This document shows positions 24,405 to 36,340 of a stretch of 64,000 nucleotides of DNA, piece by piece; position 1 is the stretch's first letter; each line of letters begins with the position of its first letter. Both the position numbers and the translations under genes were made by a program. This DNA is from Elmis aenea (lineage: Eukaryota; Arthropoda; Insecta; Coleoptera; Elmidae), in assembly GCA_947652605.1 (NCBI GenBank), contig OX393578.1, positions 1,488,001-1,552,000 on the forward strand, in the 5' to 3' direction. The notes below the pieces were generated by a model. The model had not been told where the DNA came from. It saw nothing but the letters and a program-made list of their open reading frames with translations, and made no database searches.

Positions 24405-24525
24405 TCTGGAAAACTCCGGGCGTGAGCGCAGGCGTGCATGCGCGAGGGCTGGGTTGCTAGGCGCATCGTCAGTACTGCAACGGGTCGACGGCATATTGTG
24501 ACCTAGACGCGGCTGTATCCATACA
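24405..24525 (+). promoter_or_regulatory. GC/CpG-rich patch, candidate upstream promoter of neurexin
   Basis: A stretch rich in CG dinucleotides (CTCCGGGCGTGAGCGCAGGC, GCATGCGCGAGG, CAACGGGTCGACGGC) in otherwise AT-rich DNA, about 1 kb upstream of the neurexin start codon. TCAGT at 24469-24473 matches the arthropod initiator consensus. It could be a promoter or an untranslated first exon. I cannot see a convincing splice donor. Confidence 0.3.
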
Positions 24526-25342
24526 GATATTCATTTTAACGCGGGTTTTAATTAAAAAACGACACATTTCAATAGTGCGAAGCGACACGGCGGATACATC
24601 AAACCATCCTTTAGTTCTCCACAACACACTCGACAGCTTTTGGGATTCCCGTGCGAATGTATTCGGGTTTAAATGACTGTGGTGCGGATATTGCACCGAA
24701 CAAGCCGAGATACCATAATTATGAAAGTAATTTTAATTTTTAAAATAAAATCGACGTCGAAAACGCATCAATAGCGGCGCATAGTGTAGTAACGTGTAAA
24801 ATAATATACAAGTAATACGCACAAGTTTTCATCAAACTAAGTTGAAACGCTGTTTTACTTAATGAATTTAAAATATTAAATATTTATTAAATTCACCCTC
24901 GTTTTAATATAAAATTAATTATCGTAAATGCGCGTTTGAACCGCGGATGAATAATTTAATATCGTACATTTAAAAGGAACAATAAACTCGCGAATTTAAT
25001 TATCAGTTTACAACACAGAGAAATATTGATATGATAATCAATCGACGGTGAAGTTATTATGGGAATCTTCATGTAGGTAATGACTTCTTAAAAGAGATTA
25101 AACGCGCACATTATTCTTGAAATTTGCGCACTGTAAAAAGGCATTGAAAAATTAAGGTTCTGGTTTGCGACGGCTTGCGAAATGTGCTTCGAAAATTCGT
25201 CTTTTCATCAAGAAATTTGAGCCGAAAAGTTGGGATGTTCAAGCTTTGTTAATCGAGGCAGCTTTAAAATCATGTATCAGCCTAGGTGTGCGCGATAGTT
25301 TTGAGGATATAGCGATATGATATTATGAGCCAATAAGGTTCA

Positions 25343-25348
25343 TATATA
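25343..25348 (+). promoter_or_regulatory. TATA-like motif just upstream of neurexin start codon
   Basis: TATATA, 61 nt before the ATG at 25409, with CCAAT at 25330-25334. The spacing between the two motifs is too short to be typical, so this may be chance in AT-rich DNA. Confidence 0.2.
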
Positions 25349-25377
25349 GAAGAGTACTTACTACAAGCAAAGCCGAA

Positions 25378-25422
25378 ATGAATCTGCGATCGATATCAGG
25401 TCAACAAAATGCGGTATTTTAG
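25378..25422 (+). other. Upstream ORF overlapping the neurexin start codon
   Basis: ATG at 25378 opens a 14-codon frame ending with TAG at 25420-25422, out of frame with neurexin. It spans the first neurexin ATG (25409) and ends 16 nt before the second in-frame ATG (25439). It is relevant only if the transcript begins upstream of 25378. Confidence 0.4.
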
Positions 25423-26023
25423 TGCAACTTATCTGAAGATGCGTGTACTTGTTTGTACCGCATTTGCTCTCTTGGGCCTTTGCTCCGGTTTCCTATTAGA
25501 CGGCTCTACCAACTCCTACTCGCAGTTCCGGAAGTGGGGTGGCGGAACAAACGGAAGTTTAGAGTTCGAGTTTAAAACCGATCAACCTAATGGGCTACTA
25601 CTTTACACCGATGACGGTGGGACGTACGACTTCTTCGAAATAAAATTAGTCGAGGGAGCTTTACGACTGAGATTTAATCTAGGTGGCGGTGCGCAAATTA
25701 TCACCGTTGGAAGAGACCTTAACGATGGCCATTGGCACAAAGTTCACGTTCAGAGGCACGAGGACCGCACGATCCTTACCGTTGACGGGGTCTCCCAGAT
25801 GCGCACGTCTAGGGGGAAGGAGTTTAATTTTGGACGTTTTTCCACCAATTCGGACGTGTTTGTCGGTGGCATGCCCACGTGGTATAATAATAAATTGACA
25901 CTGCTAGCCCTTCCTAGTGTTATATTCGAACCGCGGTTTGTCGGAGCCGTGCGTAACCTAGTATATCCGGATGCTGATGGTGGCCAGCCTAGACGACAAG
26001 AAACGAGGCCTAAAGATCACAGG
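25409..26023 (+). CDS. Nrx-1: Neurexin-1 exon 1: signal peptide and first LNS (laminin-G) domain
   Basis: Encodes 205 residues in phase 0 and ends AGG|GTAAGA. A hydrophobic signal peptide (core VLVCTAFALLGLC) occupies about residues 11-26 if translation starts at 25409. An in-frame ATG at 25439 would remove ten residues and leave a compact signal peptide. I list 25409 because its context (CAAAATG) suits insects. From about residue 28 the sequence follows neurexin LNS1: LDGSTNSYSQFRKW, a LLLYTDDGGTYDFFE segment, LVEGALRLRFNLGGG, DGHWHKV, NSDVFVGGMP and LLALPSVIFEPRF-GAVRNLVY. An NGS glycosylation sequon lies at residue 48. The domain is complete and encoded in one exon. The open frame runs on past the donor to about 26080, which is intron read-through. 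Family identification is firm from long motif agreement. Confidence 0.95.
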
Positions 26024-26552
26024 GTAAGACTTGCCGTTCGATTTTGGAATTTTTTTCATGTTGCATGTTGCAAGGTTTAACAGCGATACGCAAGATGTAC
26101 AGTTGGCGTCTTAAAATTAGAAATAATCGTTAAAGAACTCTTTAAAGTTGAATGTAAAGATCAGCCGAAGTTTTTAGTTCAACTATTTATTGTAGTGATG
26201 ATTCGCAAAAAACAACTCCAGAAAATTTAAGAGTTGTAGTACTATCTTATTACTGTTGTGTTTTTAAATATAAAAAATAAATGCTTCAGGATTATTTTGA
26301 CAGTGCGTTTCAGGAGAGATGCACACGAATTGTTATGGATAAAAACATTTGAGTTTTAAATTCATGTTTGGCAGCTTTTTTTTTGCTTCATGGCTTCATT
26401 TTAACAATAAACTGGTCCTTGACAATAGAGCAAATATATTTTTTAAAATCCTGGTCAAGAGCCATTTCTGTAAAAGATATTGATAATAATTTTATGAGTG
26501 AAGATGTTGAGAATCAAATGCTAATGCTACAAATAAGCTCTTTTAATTTTGT

Positions 26553-26690
26553 ATGAAGAATTTCTTGTAGAAATGCTAGACCAGTTTAAAAACTCTTCTT
26601 AACAATTCTATTAAGTTATAAATAAATAGGATTTTTTGACCCAGAGAAGAGAGTCTCGAAACTGCTCTAGCATTTCTAAAGATTCTTCAT
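26553..26690. mobile_element. Foldback MITE, 138 bp
   Basis: The left arm starts ATGAAGAATTTCTTGTAGAA and continues ATGCTAGACCAGTTT. The right arm, reverse complemented, reads ATGAAGAATCTTTAGAAATG then CTAGAGCAGTTT, so the ends pair apart from a 2-nt indel and a few mismatches. Related copies lie at 37732-37951, about 10420-10556 and about 29465-29530. No coding capacity. Confidence 0.65.
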
Positions 26691-29357
26691 AAAAACAAAT
26701 GTAATCCGATATTAAATTTGATTTATACTGATGAATGAATCAGTTAAATAAATTTTATCAAAAATTACAACTTTTTAAGTACATTTGTCATATTTTTCAC
26801 AGAATGAAAATTTTCTATTTGATTTGCAAAAATAGAAGTTGTGGTCAAATAAGTCTGTCTAGCAGACATTAATTTGACACTCAAAAATGTCCTATGTATT
26901 ACATCAAAAGTTGAATTTGCCAATCATCACTATGACTCGAAAAATGACAAAATATAAATAATATTATCTCACGATACCATCAGTGAAAATTGACGTGTGA
27001 AATAGTGTGATCCAAAATTCTGCCAAGCAAAATGTTTTTGTGCTGCTAACATTTTTAATTTGTGACATGTACTGTGGCTGTTATAAAACCATTTGTTAGC
27101 TGTTATGTTTACTAATTACTGCCTCGTGATATTCCAAATATTTCTCGTATGAAATTTATAACGATTAATCAGTCTATTTTTAAATAACCCGCGATGTTCG
27201 TTTTACCATGTTTTAAAAACACTTTATACACTTCTCTTGCTAGAATCATATGCACCTTTGACTCCCACATTGCATGAATTGTTGTATGTTTTAAGATTTA
27301 AATGTGAGTAACAAACTTTAACGTAAACTCATTTTTTACTAATTCTGAGTTTTCATAAAAGCTATTGTAGCAGACATCTGAAATCTGTTTGATATTAGGT
27401 ATTAATCAGCGTAGCATTTGGCAATTTTTCTACATTAAAACATAGCTGGTGTAATAAGTCTTACGTTTTTAATATGAAAATGTTTATTTCTTGGAGTATT
27501 TTTATTTTCAAACGTTTTTAGCCTGTTGTAAATTTCCTTTTTCCGTAAAAAAATCGAAGCTCTCTTGCATGTCTTTACGCAGTCAACTTATACATAATTA
27601 AACTCTTATTTGCACATATCAAAAAATCGCGAATCAGGTAATTTCATAAAATACGTGTTCCTTGTTTAATGCTTCCGATAAAAAAATCTACTAGTAATGT
27701 AAAAGAATTGGTCTATGAACATTAAAATCACGCTGGTGTGATATATATTTGCGTTCGAAGGAATTTGTCAATATGGAAACCAATAGTTGGAACAAATTTG
27801 TTGAATTATGCTAAAATATATCCGGTGCTGAAAATCTATTTTACAGAATAATAATCGTAAATGCTGATTTCGGTTGCATTCTCGCTCGAAATGCGAGGAT
27901 TTAATGAATTAATAGAGTCCCACGAACAATCAAACATAATTTTAATTAGCTCTAGTCATCTGTTTTATTATAGGCTCGAATTGTAATCTGAATAATTCAA
28001 TATATATCTGTTGTATGTTCTGAAATTACGGATTCGCAATGGACAACGAATTTCAAACGCGGTAAAAGATAGCTACTTGTTTTCTGGTCGTTGAAACATG
28101 GATGGAAATTCCTATTAAATCACCGGAATTTGAAGAGTACAGTCTGCGCTAGATTTTTTTTTTATGTGTACATGTTTGCTGGTATAGCAAAAGTATACAC
28201 GTCTAGATTTTAACTGATACAGATTTTTTTTAACACTTTAATGGCATCCCAATATTTGTTCAACTAAATTAAGATGACAAAAGCTTTAATGAGATATTAC
28301 TTAACATCCAATGCGAATCTTAGTTGGTAAATTATTGAATTGTGTTTACTTTCCCATTTATCAAGCAGTAAATGGATTATATATTTTTTGTATGCAATTT
28401 AGCAATTTCGCGATAGTTCAAATTTGTTTTATAAAATTTTACTATCGTTTTCTGCAATATTAAACTGAAAGCCCCCAAAGTAGTAAAAATGGAGAAATAG
28501 TAAAAATATGAACAGCGTCAATAACCTTGCTGTATCATAAACCCTTAAATAATTTTTCGAAATTGCATTCTACTGTAAAAGTATTATTTCATTGATATAA
28601 TCAAAAGATATCAAACTTTATAATCAGTTTCTAACTAACTCATAAAATTGTTCCGTGCAATAAAGTAGTTTATTACTATGCATGAAAATATTCCACGAAA
28701 ATGCTTGTTTTATTTTTAAACCAGTTTTTCGTTTCAGCTTTTGCGCGAAATTATTTAACTTGATATTACTTCGGTGGAGAAATTATTCTTTTATAATTAC
28801 TGCACCAATGAAAAATGCTTTTATCTCCCAGTCCTTAAATTTAAATGAATAATTGGTTGTATATCATAAGCTAAATTTCCATTATTTAAAACAACCTATT
28901 AGTGAAACATATTTTATTAAACATTGCTACAATATTTTTTTTAATAACTTGGATATCTATTGTCAGCTGTTCATGTAAAGCTAAACAACTCTTTCCTTGC
29001 AAGAAACGAATTGAGTTTCTGGTTTTTTAAATCGTGTCGAAAGAAAATGTCCTGGAAGAATTCAGAAAGGGTCGAAGTAATAGTTTTCAAGATTTCTTCA
29101 CACGCAATGAACTAAAACGTCGATAAATTCGTGTTGTTTTTATTGCCCCTCGGTAGTTTAACACAAAAAATTCTGCGTTTCCGAACAAATTTTTATATTT
29201 CGGTTCCTTTATATCGCCGTGCAATAACTGTTTATTATATTTTCGTTCGTAATATCATTTTGACTCGTATATTCATAATGGAAAAGCCTTAATAACTTCT
29301 GTAACATGAAAATGACTCGTCGAAATGATCGATAAATGACGTGCATAATTAATTTAA

Positions 29358-29831
29358 TATACAGGGTGTGTATAAATCGATGAAATATGTAACACAGCGT
29401 TGTACTTTGCATAAATCTGTTTATTAGAATATGAATGAGGTTATGTTTCTTACCTTTTCTTGTGTAGAATGTTGTAGAAATGTTGAGCTAGTGACGAGAC
29501 TCTGGTCTCTTTGCTAGTGGCAATCTTATTCATATGTAATAAGCCATGTTCTAAAGGAGAAATGAGGGTCTTAACACATATTAGCATTTTTAAAACAGAT
29601 GTTACAATTAAAAAGTCGGAGATAATTCCAATTTTGCTTTGGCTTAGGTATTAACGAGCACCGAATGTAGCAAGTTTGCCAAATTTAAACCTATATTCTA
29701 GCTATTATAATAAGCGAGCTCCCCATGTTTAAACTCGAATTTCAATCACCCTGTATATAAATTAATTGTTAAAAGACTTTTGATTTAGAACTACCTTAAA
29801 CTTATTCACCAATTTATACAAACCCTGTATA
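29358..29831. mobile_element. Candidate TIR element, 474 bp
   Basis: The left end is TATACAGGGTGTGTATAAAT followed by CGATGAA. The right end reverse complemented is TATACAGGGTTTGTATAAAT followed by TGGTGAA, 24 of 27 matching. The ends resemble those of the 902-bp element at 20764-21665. It encloses a fragment of the foldback MITE family near 29465-29530. No transposase frame. Confidence 0.6.
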
Positions 29832-31539
29832 AATATGCTAAATTAAAATACATTAAAATTCTTCTATGGTGGTTTTTTTTATTAATACGTCCAGAAAATA
29901 TTAATTTTTATCCGTTTTGCCAGAAAAAAAAACGTCACAAAAAGATATTTTTTACGTTCTTCGTTAAAAAAACATTTAAAAGAACATTTTTAGAACTACG
30001 ATGAAAAATTGCTGTTCAAAATACACTGCAGAGAATCGTTTTAGAAGTTGAACATTTTTCTTCCAAATTTGTGTGACTTTTGTTTTCATGTTAGTTCAAA
30101 CTTTAGCGTGTAAAATGATTCGTTTAAATGTTTTGTTTCTTGCTGGATAATCATTTTGATCCGAAACTTTCCTAAATCAACCCATTAATATTAAGTTGAG
30201 AAATTTTTGCGTAAAGCTTGTATTTACACAAAAGTTGAACACGAGGTAGCATTCCAGATCTTGTGTAAACAGTCGGTTATTAATAAGCGCGTAGGCACGC
30301 GATCTTACGCACAATTCTTCTTCTAGATTTTTTTTTAGGAACAGTTCAGATATCACGACCTTTGATTTGATCTGTGTTTGATAAGTAAGGCAAATGTCGC
30401 TTGTCGAAGTTTTGATAGTCGCCTACCTCTGGGATTGCTGCTGATTTATTCAATTTTGTCCTTTGTTTGAACTGTTGGAGATCGTAGACAAGTTAATTGC
30501 CGTTGCTTGAAAAACATTTCTGCATGTTGCTCGCTATCTGACAATCTCAGAAGCCTGAATAAAGGTTAAGGCTGCATGGAATATGAAATCCTTGCGTGTC
30601 AGTTCCGAGGAAAGTGTAGTAGGGCCCATGTTTTTAACGTTACCGGTTACTTGATTTCATGTACAACATCGTGGTAGTACAATTAAAATAAATTTTAATG
30701 TTTTAATCTGTCGTTGCATCGCTATTTCGATCGCTCTAGAAGCGAAGATGTTTCGTGGAAATAAATACGTTCAGTCGATTTTTTTACGGTGTTGTGACGT
30801 GCCTTTTTTACGCTCACATCTAGACGTTTTGTAAATGGGAATTTATCACGATAGGCATGACGCCTTGTTTGTGATTCGATTGTTTCTGCGCGCGTCCCGA
30901 CATCGTGGCTATCTCTGGTATTAAAACGAATTTTTCTTTCCTCGTTGCCATTTTTTCACGGGTTAAATTCTAATTTGTTTCCGTCGTTTGTCGAAATCAA
31001 ATGATTTTTACTGAAATAGAAAGTAAATTAAAACTTTTTTCGAACCCAACAATTTTTTTTTGTTATTTTTCGAACACATTTGAAGTTTGATGGTTAATTT
31101 TTAACTAGGTACAGGTTGTCGACATACAAAATTCCGAGCCCTTTAACAACTTTTCGTAAGTAATCGAATGTTTCTAGAACTCTTGGTATATGATAGGGTT
31201 CTGAAATGTTTATTATTTACGCCAAAGCACTTTTAAAGTTAAAATGTTACAGTGCTGGGTAGTTTTAACTGTCACCCGGTATAAACACATCGAAATAGGT
31301 TTTGTTTTAATTGACCTAGCGCCTCCACCATTTCTGCAATTCTATTTACTTGGGGATTTATGTACATTTTTAATATTTTTTAACCAGGTCTTTATGTATA
31401 ATGAAGTTTTTTGTTTTGTTCAAGGTCTTGTTTGCAAAAATACAAGGTATATTTAAACTGGTAGACGAGTTAATTGTACCGTTGTTCCTTGCATAATTCT
31501 AAGTCGAATATATTTTGCGAAAATGTTGGCTGAAGGACC

Positions 31540-31990
31540 AAGAGTTGTAAACAATTGTTTTAAACCGTTTTTGAACGAAGTAAAGATTGAGTTTCATTGT
31601 TTAGGGTGTCTTTAACACCGCTAGAAAACATAAAAAGCATAACTGAATTTTCGAATTTTTGTCGTAACAAAATGCAAGGTTATACACGTGAACTTATTTT
31701 CAAAATGTCGAAGAGCTGGTAAAAACTGTTTCGGACCGTTTTTAACCAAACTAAAGGTGGAAATGCATTGCTTAGGGTGTTTTTAATGTTTTTAGAAACT
31801 ATAAAGACCATTGCAACACTTTCGAATTTTTGCCATATAAAAATGTAAGGTTACACACTTAAAACAAATTTCTAAATTTAGAAGAGCTGCAAAAAATTGT
31901 CTAAGGCCGTTTTTAAACAAACTAAACCTGGAAATGCATTGATTGGGGCGTTTTTAGTATTTTTAGAAATTATAAAGACCATTGCCAAAT
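31540..31990. repeat. Family C tandem array, three diverged units
   Basis: Units show AACGAAGTAAAGATTGAGTT, AACCAAACTAAAGGTGGAAA and AAACAAACTAAACCTGGAAA, each followed by a TGCATTGCTTAGGGTGTTTT-type block. They match the 55.5-kb array more closely than the 17.2-kb array. Preceded at 31435-31530 by a stretch (TCCTTGCATAATTCTAAGTC) that also occurs near 61970. Confidence 0.65.
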
Positions 31991-33689
31991 TTTTGATTTT
32001 GATGCAAGGGTGTTAATTAATAATATTTTTATAAAGTTTACAGAGCATGGCAATAATTTGCACCAATTTTTTAAAGCTAATAGCTTTAACTCGTTCCTTT
32101 AACATAGATTAACATCACAAAAATTCATTAACCCATTGCATGTCAGTCGACTGGAATAATTCCACTTGCATCGATCTCTGATGTTCAATGTTTTGGTAAA
32201 GAATTTGCATTTTAACGCAGCCTTGTCAGATGAGTGTTTTAGGTTCTAATTTTGAAATGCGTTTATGCTTTACTGACGCTTTAACATCTATAACATTAAG
32301 CCGATATTAAATTTTCGTAATGTAATTTCTCTTTACTCTATTCCTCGTTCGTCGAGCGAAACTGATTATTCCATAAAAAATGGTTTACGATTTGGTTTGG
32401 CGTTTAAAATGGCACGGATATTTGAAAATCTTTATAATGTATTTCAGAAAAATTTCAGTACAACTGCACACTTATTTTAATGCCTTTTCAACAATCTTAT
32501 TGCATTCTCGAATATTTTTTTTGAGATTAATAAACTTTGCAGAGTGCCAAACCAGAAGTATTAAGAAGATGTATTAACTCACCTTGGTAATTTTCCGTGC
32601 AATCAGTATTTTAAACTTTCTGCGTATTCGAAAAAATACTTTCAATGTCCATTATGTAAAATTTTTGACCGCAAATACGTTCGAACGAACACAATGTTTT
32701 CTCAATTGTATATAAAATTCTTGGTGTCAAAATGAAATATACAAAATTGTGAACTCGATTTTACAATAAAATATATAAACCGTGAAACGATTTCCTCAAC
32801 ACTTCTAAAGAAAACTTTCTTGTTGTAAGGAACGGTCCACCGATTTAAGGTCGTATTTTTTAAGTTGAAATATCTTTATAATTTTCCAAACTTTTTCCTT
32901 CTTTGTGTAACATGTCCGGGGTGTTCTTTAGCAAAATGTTTAGTCTTAAAAAAAAAGTTTTGTTGCAATAAAATACTCTATCTTTTAAGTAATATCCTTT
33001 ACAATTAGACGAATCAAATTAAAAGTTTTCCGTTTTAAAAAAGGCGAGAATATTTTCCGCGTATGATAATCCTTAAGAGATGTATTTTAGACTTGATTTC
33101 ACAAAAGTACGGCGCGTGTAACCGGATGCTTTAAGTAACTAACGGTGTTGCTTTGTAATTTGCAGTAAGTCGAAAACAATTGATACCGTCGCTTTTATTC
33201 AAACGCAAATCGATTAATTATGCCACTTTTACCCTCAATGTGCTCTACAAAACCGAAAGACATAAATTGTTCTAACAAATAAACCTCTTACAACGGGCAA
33301 ACGTCGTAAATTTGGTTTCACTGACGAAACGAAGTGAGAAGTAAGACGTAAAGGAAATTGTCGGTTGCCGAAGGAACTAACGCAAAAAAGACAGTGGAAA
33401 ACCCAACTAATGAAAGTAATGAAAACGAGAAATTGCAGAATTCGGAACGTATTCCCGTGTCGTCATTATTAAAGTTAAAAATATAATAGTTGAGCAATTA
33501 ACCTACAAAGTTGACGAGGTAATGAGACAATCGAGAATATTAAATGAGTTTCGTTGGACTAAAATAGTAATTTGGTGCTAAAATACACGCCTACCAAACT
33601 AAAAATAATAATGTAGGAGAATTGGGTTTTCGAGTAATTGATTTTTCGATCATTTGTTTAAAAAAAAAGCGTTTCTTTCTTGAAAATTT

Positions 33690-34640
33690 TCAAATACAAT
33701 CAATTAATTGATATTTACTTTGGTCATAATGGGTGTGTAAAGTTTTATGGCCAGTAGATTAAACTGTTAACGATTTTTAAATGAAAAAAGCTCAGAGGTT
33801 TGCACTTTTTTTATTTTTCATGACAATGGTAAAATCGTAATTAAACTGATTGTTGGAATTAATCATTATTTAAGCTAAATAATACGTGGGTGTGAAGTTT
33901 TAAAATCAAAAGCTTTTGTTTAAATTTTTATTAATAGTTTCTTAAATGTTGTGAAACATTTTAAATCGCAATGTTAATAAATTAAGGCCTAACAATCCAT
34001 ATTCAATTTGAATTCTGTTTCAAAAATGTACGAGATGTTTTGTATCTAAAATCAACCGTTTTTGAACTATCGGCATTTTATTTATTAATTTTCCACAAAT
34101 GTCACATTTATGGGCTCCAGCTAAAACGAATTGTTTCATAACTTTGTTATTAGTAAAGATACAAAAAAATGTTTAGGGCCAAACTTGTTCATCATTATTA
34201 GCTGCAGAATCTAACATTGTTTTTATCTATACTGAGTGTTTCGTTGTCGCGTACCAGTAGTTAGTTAATGAAATTGGTATGTGCAAACAATCTCTATTTG
34301 AAGCTTTGGTTTACATTTTAAGTATGATAAATTATTCTAATAATTAAAATAAATTCTTATTTCTTGGGCACGTGGATATATTTCGCAAAAAAATACAAAT
34401 ACTGTGGTCTTAAGAGTCTTAACACTTTTTCATGATTCATTTAAATTGTAATTGACCCGTCTAAGAGTAGTTAATTGTTATTTAGTGTGTAAGTTAGGTA
34501 TGTCTTATGTCATTTGCTTTAGTTTATTAATTTTTAGATTGTACCTTTAAAAGAGGGCAAAGTCTATAAATTTTGCACTTTCATCATCACTCAGTAATTT
34601 TTTGTTGCAATTTAAATATAAAGTCGTACGTTGATTATTA
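33690..34640 (+). repeat. Dispersed repeat family A, long copy
   Basis: Covers the whole block order of the 15.4-kb copy, including CACAAATGTCACATTTATGG, TTGTTATTAGTAAAGATACA, ATACTGAGTGTTTCG and GCGTACCAGTAGTTAG. It ends in a second copy of the head segment (TTAATTGTTATTTAGTGTGT, GGGCAAAGTCTATAAATTTT), suggesting head-to-tail organisation. Confidence 0.75.
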
Positions 34641-35456
34641 ACTATATTTGATACAATTTCCAACTGAAACTGTTCTACGAGAACACATTTATTTGGCGCG
34701 GTCCCCAGTCACCTGGGCGATTGTACGAACCCACACAATGTAGAACTATTTTGTCACATGAATTGCAGACAAATATATTAGTATTATAGTTGGGTCTAGA
34801 CAGCAAAACAAGTAAAACGGCTGTGGTTCCGCCTTCCCCACTAACTAGGTTAATCACACCCCTTAGTGTTAATTTGCAGGATTAAGTAAAGTCACTAACC
34901 GGCATATAGCTGTAAGGCAGTTCTGAAGTCTTTAGTAGGGAATTCTTTGAAATGAAAATTAAACAAATAACACAAAGTTTACGTAGGATAATTATTTATC
35001 TGGGTAATTAACAGATTACAATGCTTTACGTTTCAATTTCAGCTGGATGTATTGGGGATTAAATTAAATTGCATCGCACAACTCACTTGCACACTTCGAA
35101 TATTGCAGTTATTTTACAATGATAAACATTACTGCTTGCTTTATAAGTAAATTAAAGCTGCAATATTCTATAGAACACGTAAAATTTTTGATCGAACATG
35201 TTACATCGTTTTTAGTAAAGGTTTAATAAGACGCCAACGTCTTCCACTAATTGTTAGTTGATAATTGAACGTTTGTGCATATGTTAATAAGCACATTTCT
35301 CGTTTAATTTTGTTAAACGTCTATTGGCTGGTGGTAATTAGTAAAGAACAAAAGAGCCCCCGAAACACTATTTCACTTTGGCACTATTAGTGCTTAAAAG
35401 GAAGTATTTGTGAGCGTCGTTATTGTGCTAGGACTGATTGAGTCCTGTTGTTGCAG

Positions 35457-35510
35457 TGCGACGGAGGGGTTGTTGCAGGCACGGAGGATGTGTGCCTTCC
35501 ACAGACCAGG
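35457..35510 (+). CDS. Nrx-1: Neurexin-1 exon 2: 18-codon microexon between LNS1 and EGF-A
   Basis: Encodes CDGGVVAGTEDVCLPQTR exactly in phase. The acceptor is CCTGTTGTTGCAG and the donor AGG|GTAAGT. The length is a multiple of three and both ends are phase 0, so including or skipping the exon leaves the frame intact. The two cysteines could form a small disulfide loop. The position corresponds to the linker where neurexins have splice site 1, so use as an alternative cassette is plausible but not shown. Identification rests on exact frame, strong splice sites and a match to neurexin linker composition. Confidence 0.85.
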
Positions 35511-35779
35511 GTAAGTCCAAAGAAGCGTAGAGCAGGATAGAGATTGTTGATCTTTGTGCTTCTTCTTACAACTGCATTTTTTTCACGGCTTTTGTGGCGT
35601 ATTTTTCCTAACCCATGTGTTATCCTTGGCTTAGTCAGTGTATTTAGACAAAAATAGTTCTTCTGTAAATTGGTATTTCACTATCGCTGTATGGGGTATG
35701 CTTGTGGTAGGAGATATGCATTGGTAACGTAATTGCACTTTTCCTATTTATCAAAGGATATCTTTAAATCTAAATATGC

Positions 35780-36340
35780 AAGAACTGAGATGGAATAATT
35801 GTTGCTCAGGGTCTAAATTGAGTACGTATGAAGTTTCAATCAATTGGCGTAGTTTTTCGATTTTTCTTTGAAAAAGTGCAGAAGATTTATAGTCTTTGCA
35901 GTTTGTCATTAAATTTTATTAACCGTTATTTAAACTATCGGCGTGTAGGTAATTGTTGATTCTTTTGTAAATGCCGTCTTTTTCATTTGCATTAATATAT
36001 AAATTAATCGGTTTTTCCTTTATTATAATGTAGTCTCTAACTTTATCATTTTTTTGTATTTCTCATGAAAGGACAAAATTGTAATGTAAACGATTTGAGG
36101 GCCAATAATCGATAGCAAATTGATTTCTCTTTCAAAAATATACAAGGTATTTTGTAACTAAAATCAACCGTTTTTAAGCTATCGGCGTTTTTATTGATTT
36201 TCCACAAATGTTACATTTATGGCTTCCATATAATATTTTTATAACTTTCTTGTTAGTAAAGATACGGAAAAAAAGTTAGGAACAAAGTTATTCATCATTG
36301 TTAGCTGCATAAGCTAAGCTTATTTTAAGCTTCGAGAATT
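35780..36340 (+). repeat. Family A repeat copy
   Basis: Contains GAAAAAGTGCAGAAGATTTA, AATAATCGATAGCAAATTGA, ACCGTTTTTAAGCTATCGGC, CCACAAATGTTACATTTATG and GTTAGCTGCATAAGCTAAGC in family A order. Confidence 0.65.

Larger units (their letters stand above)
9972..25408. other. Repeat-filled intergenic region between the UGT cluster and neurexin
   Basis: About 15.4 kb with no gene I can recognise. Open frames here are short (the longest is 124 codons at 21805-22179), show no family motif and lie in AT-rich or repetitive DNA. Recognisable content is the repeat families listed separately plus a GC/CpG-rich patch near 24.4 kb. Stretches 11.6-13.8, 14.1-15.4 and 21.7-23.6 kb hold nothing I can name. 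Confidence 0.7.
26024..35456 (+). other. Neurexin intron 1
   Basis: Begins GTAAGA and ends TTGTTGCAG. Holds a foldback element (26553-26690), a TIR element (29358-29831), a family C array (about 31540-31990) and a long family A copy (33690-34640). I see no exon in the stretches 26.7-29.3, 29.9-31.4 and 32.0-33.7 kb. Confidence 0.8.
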
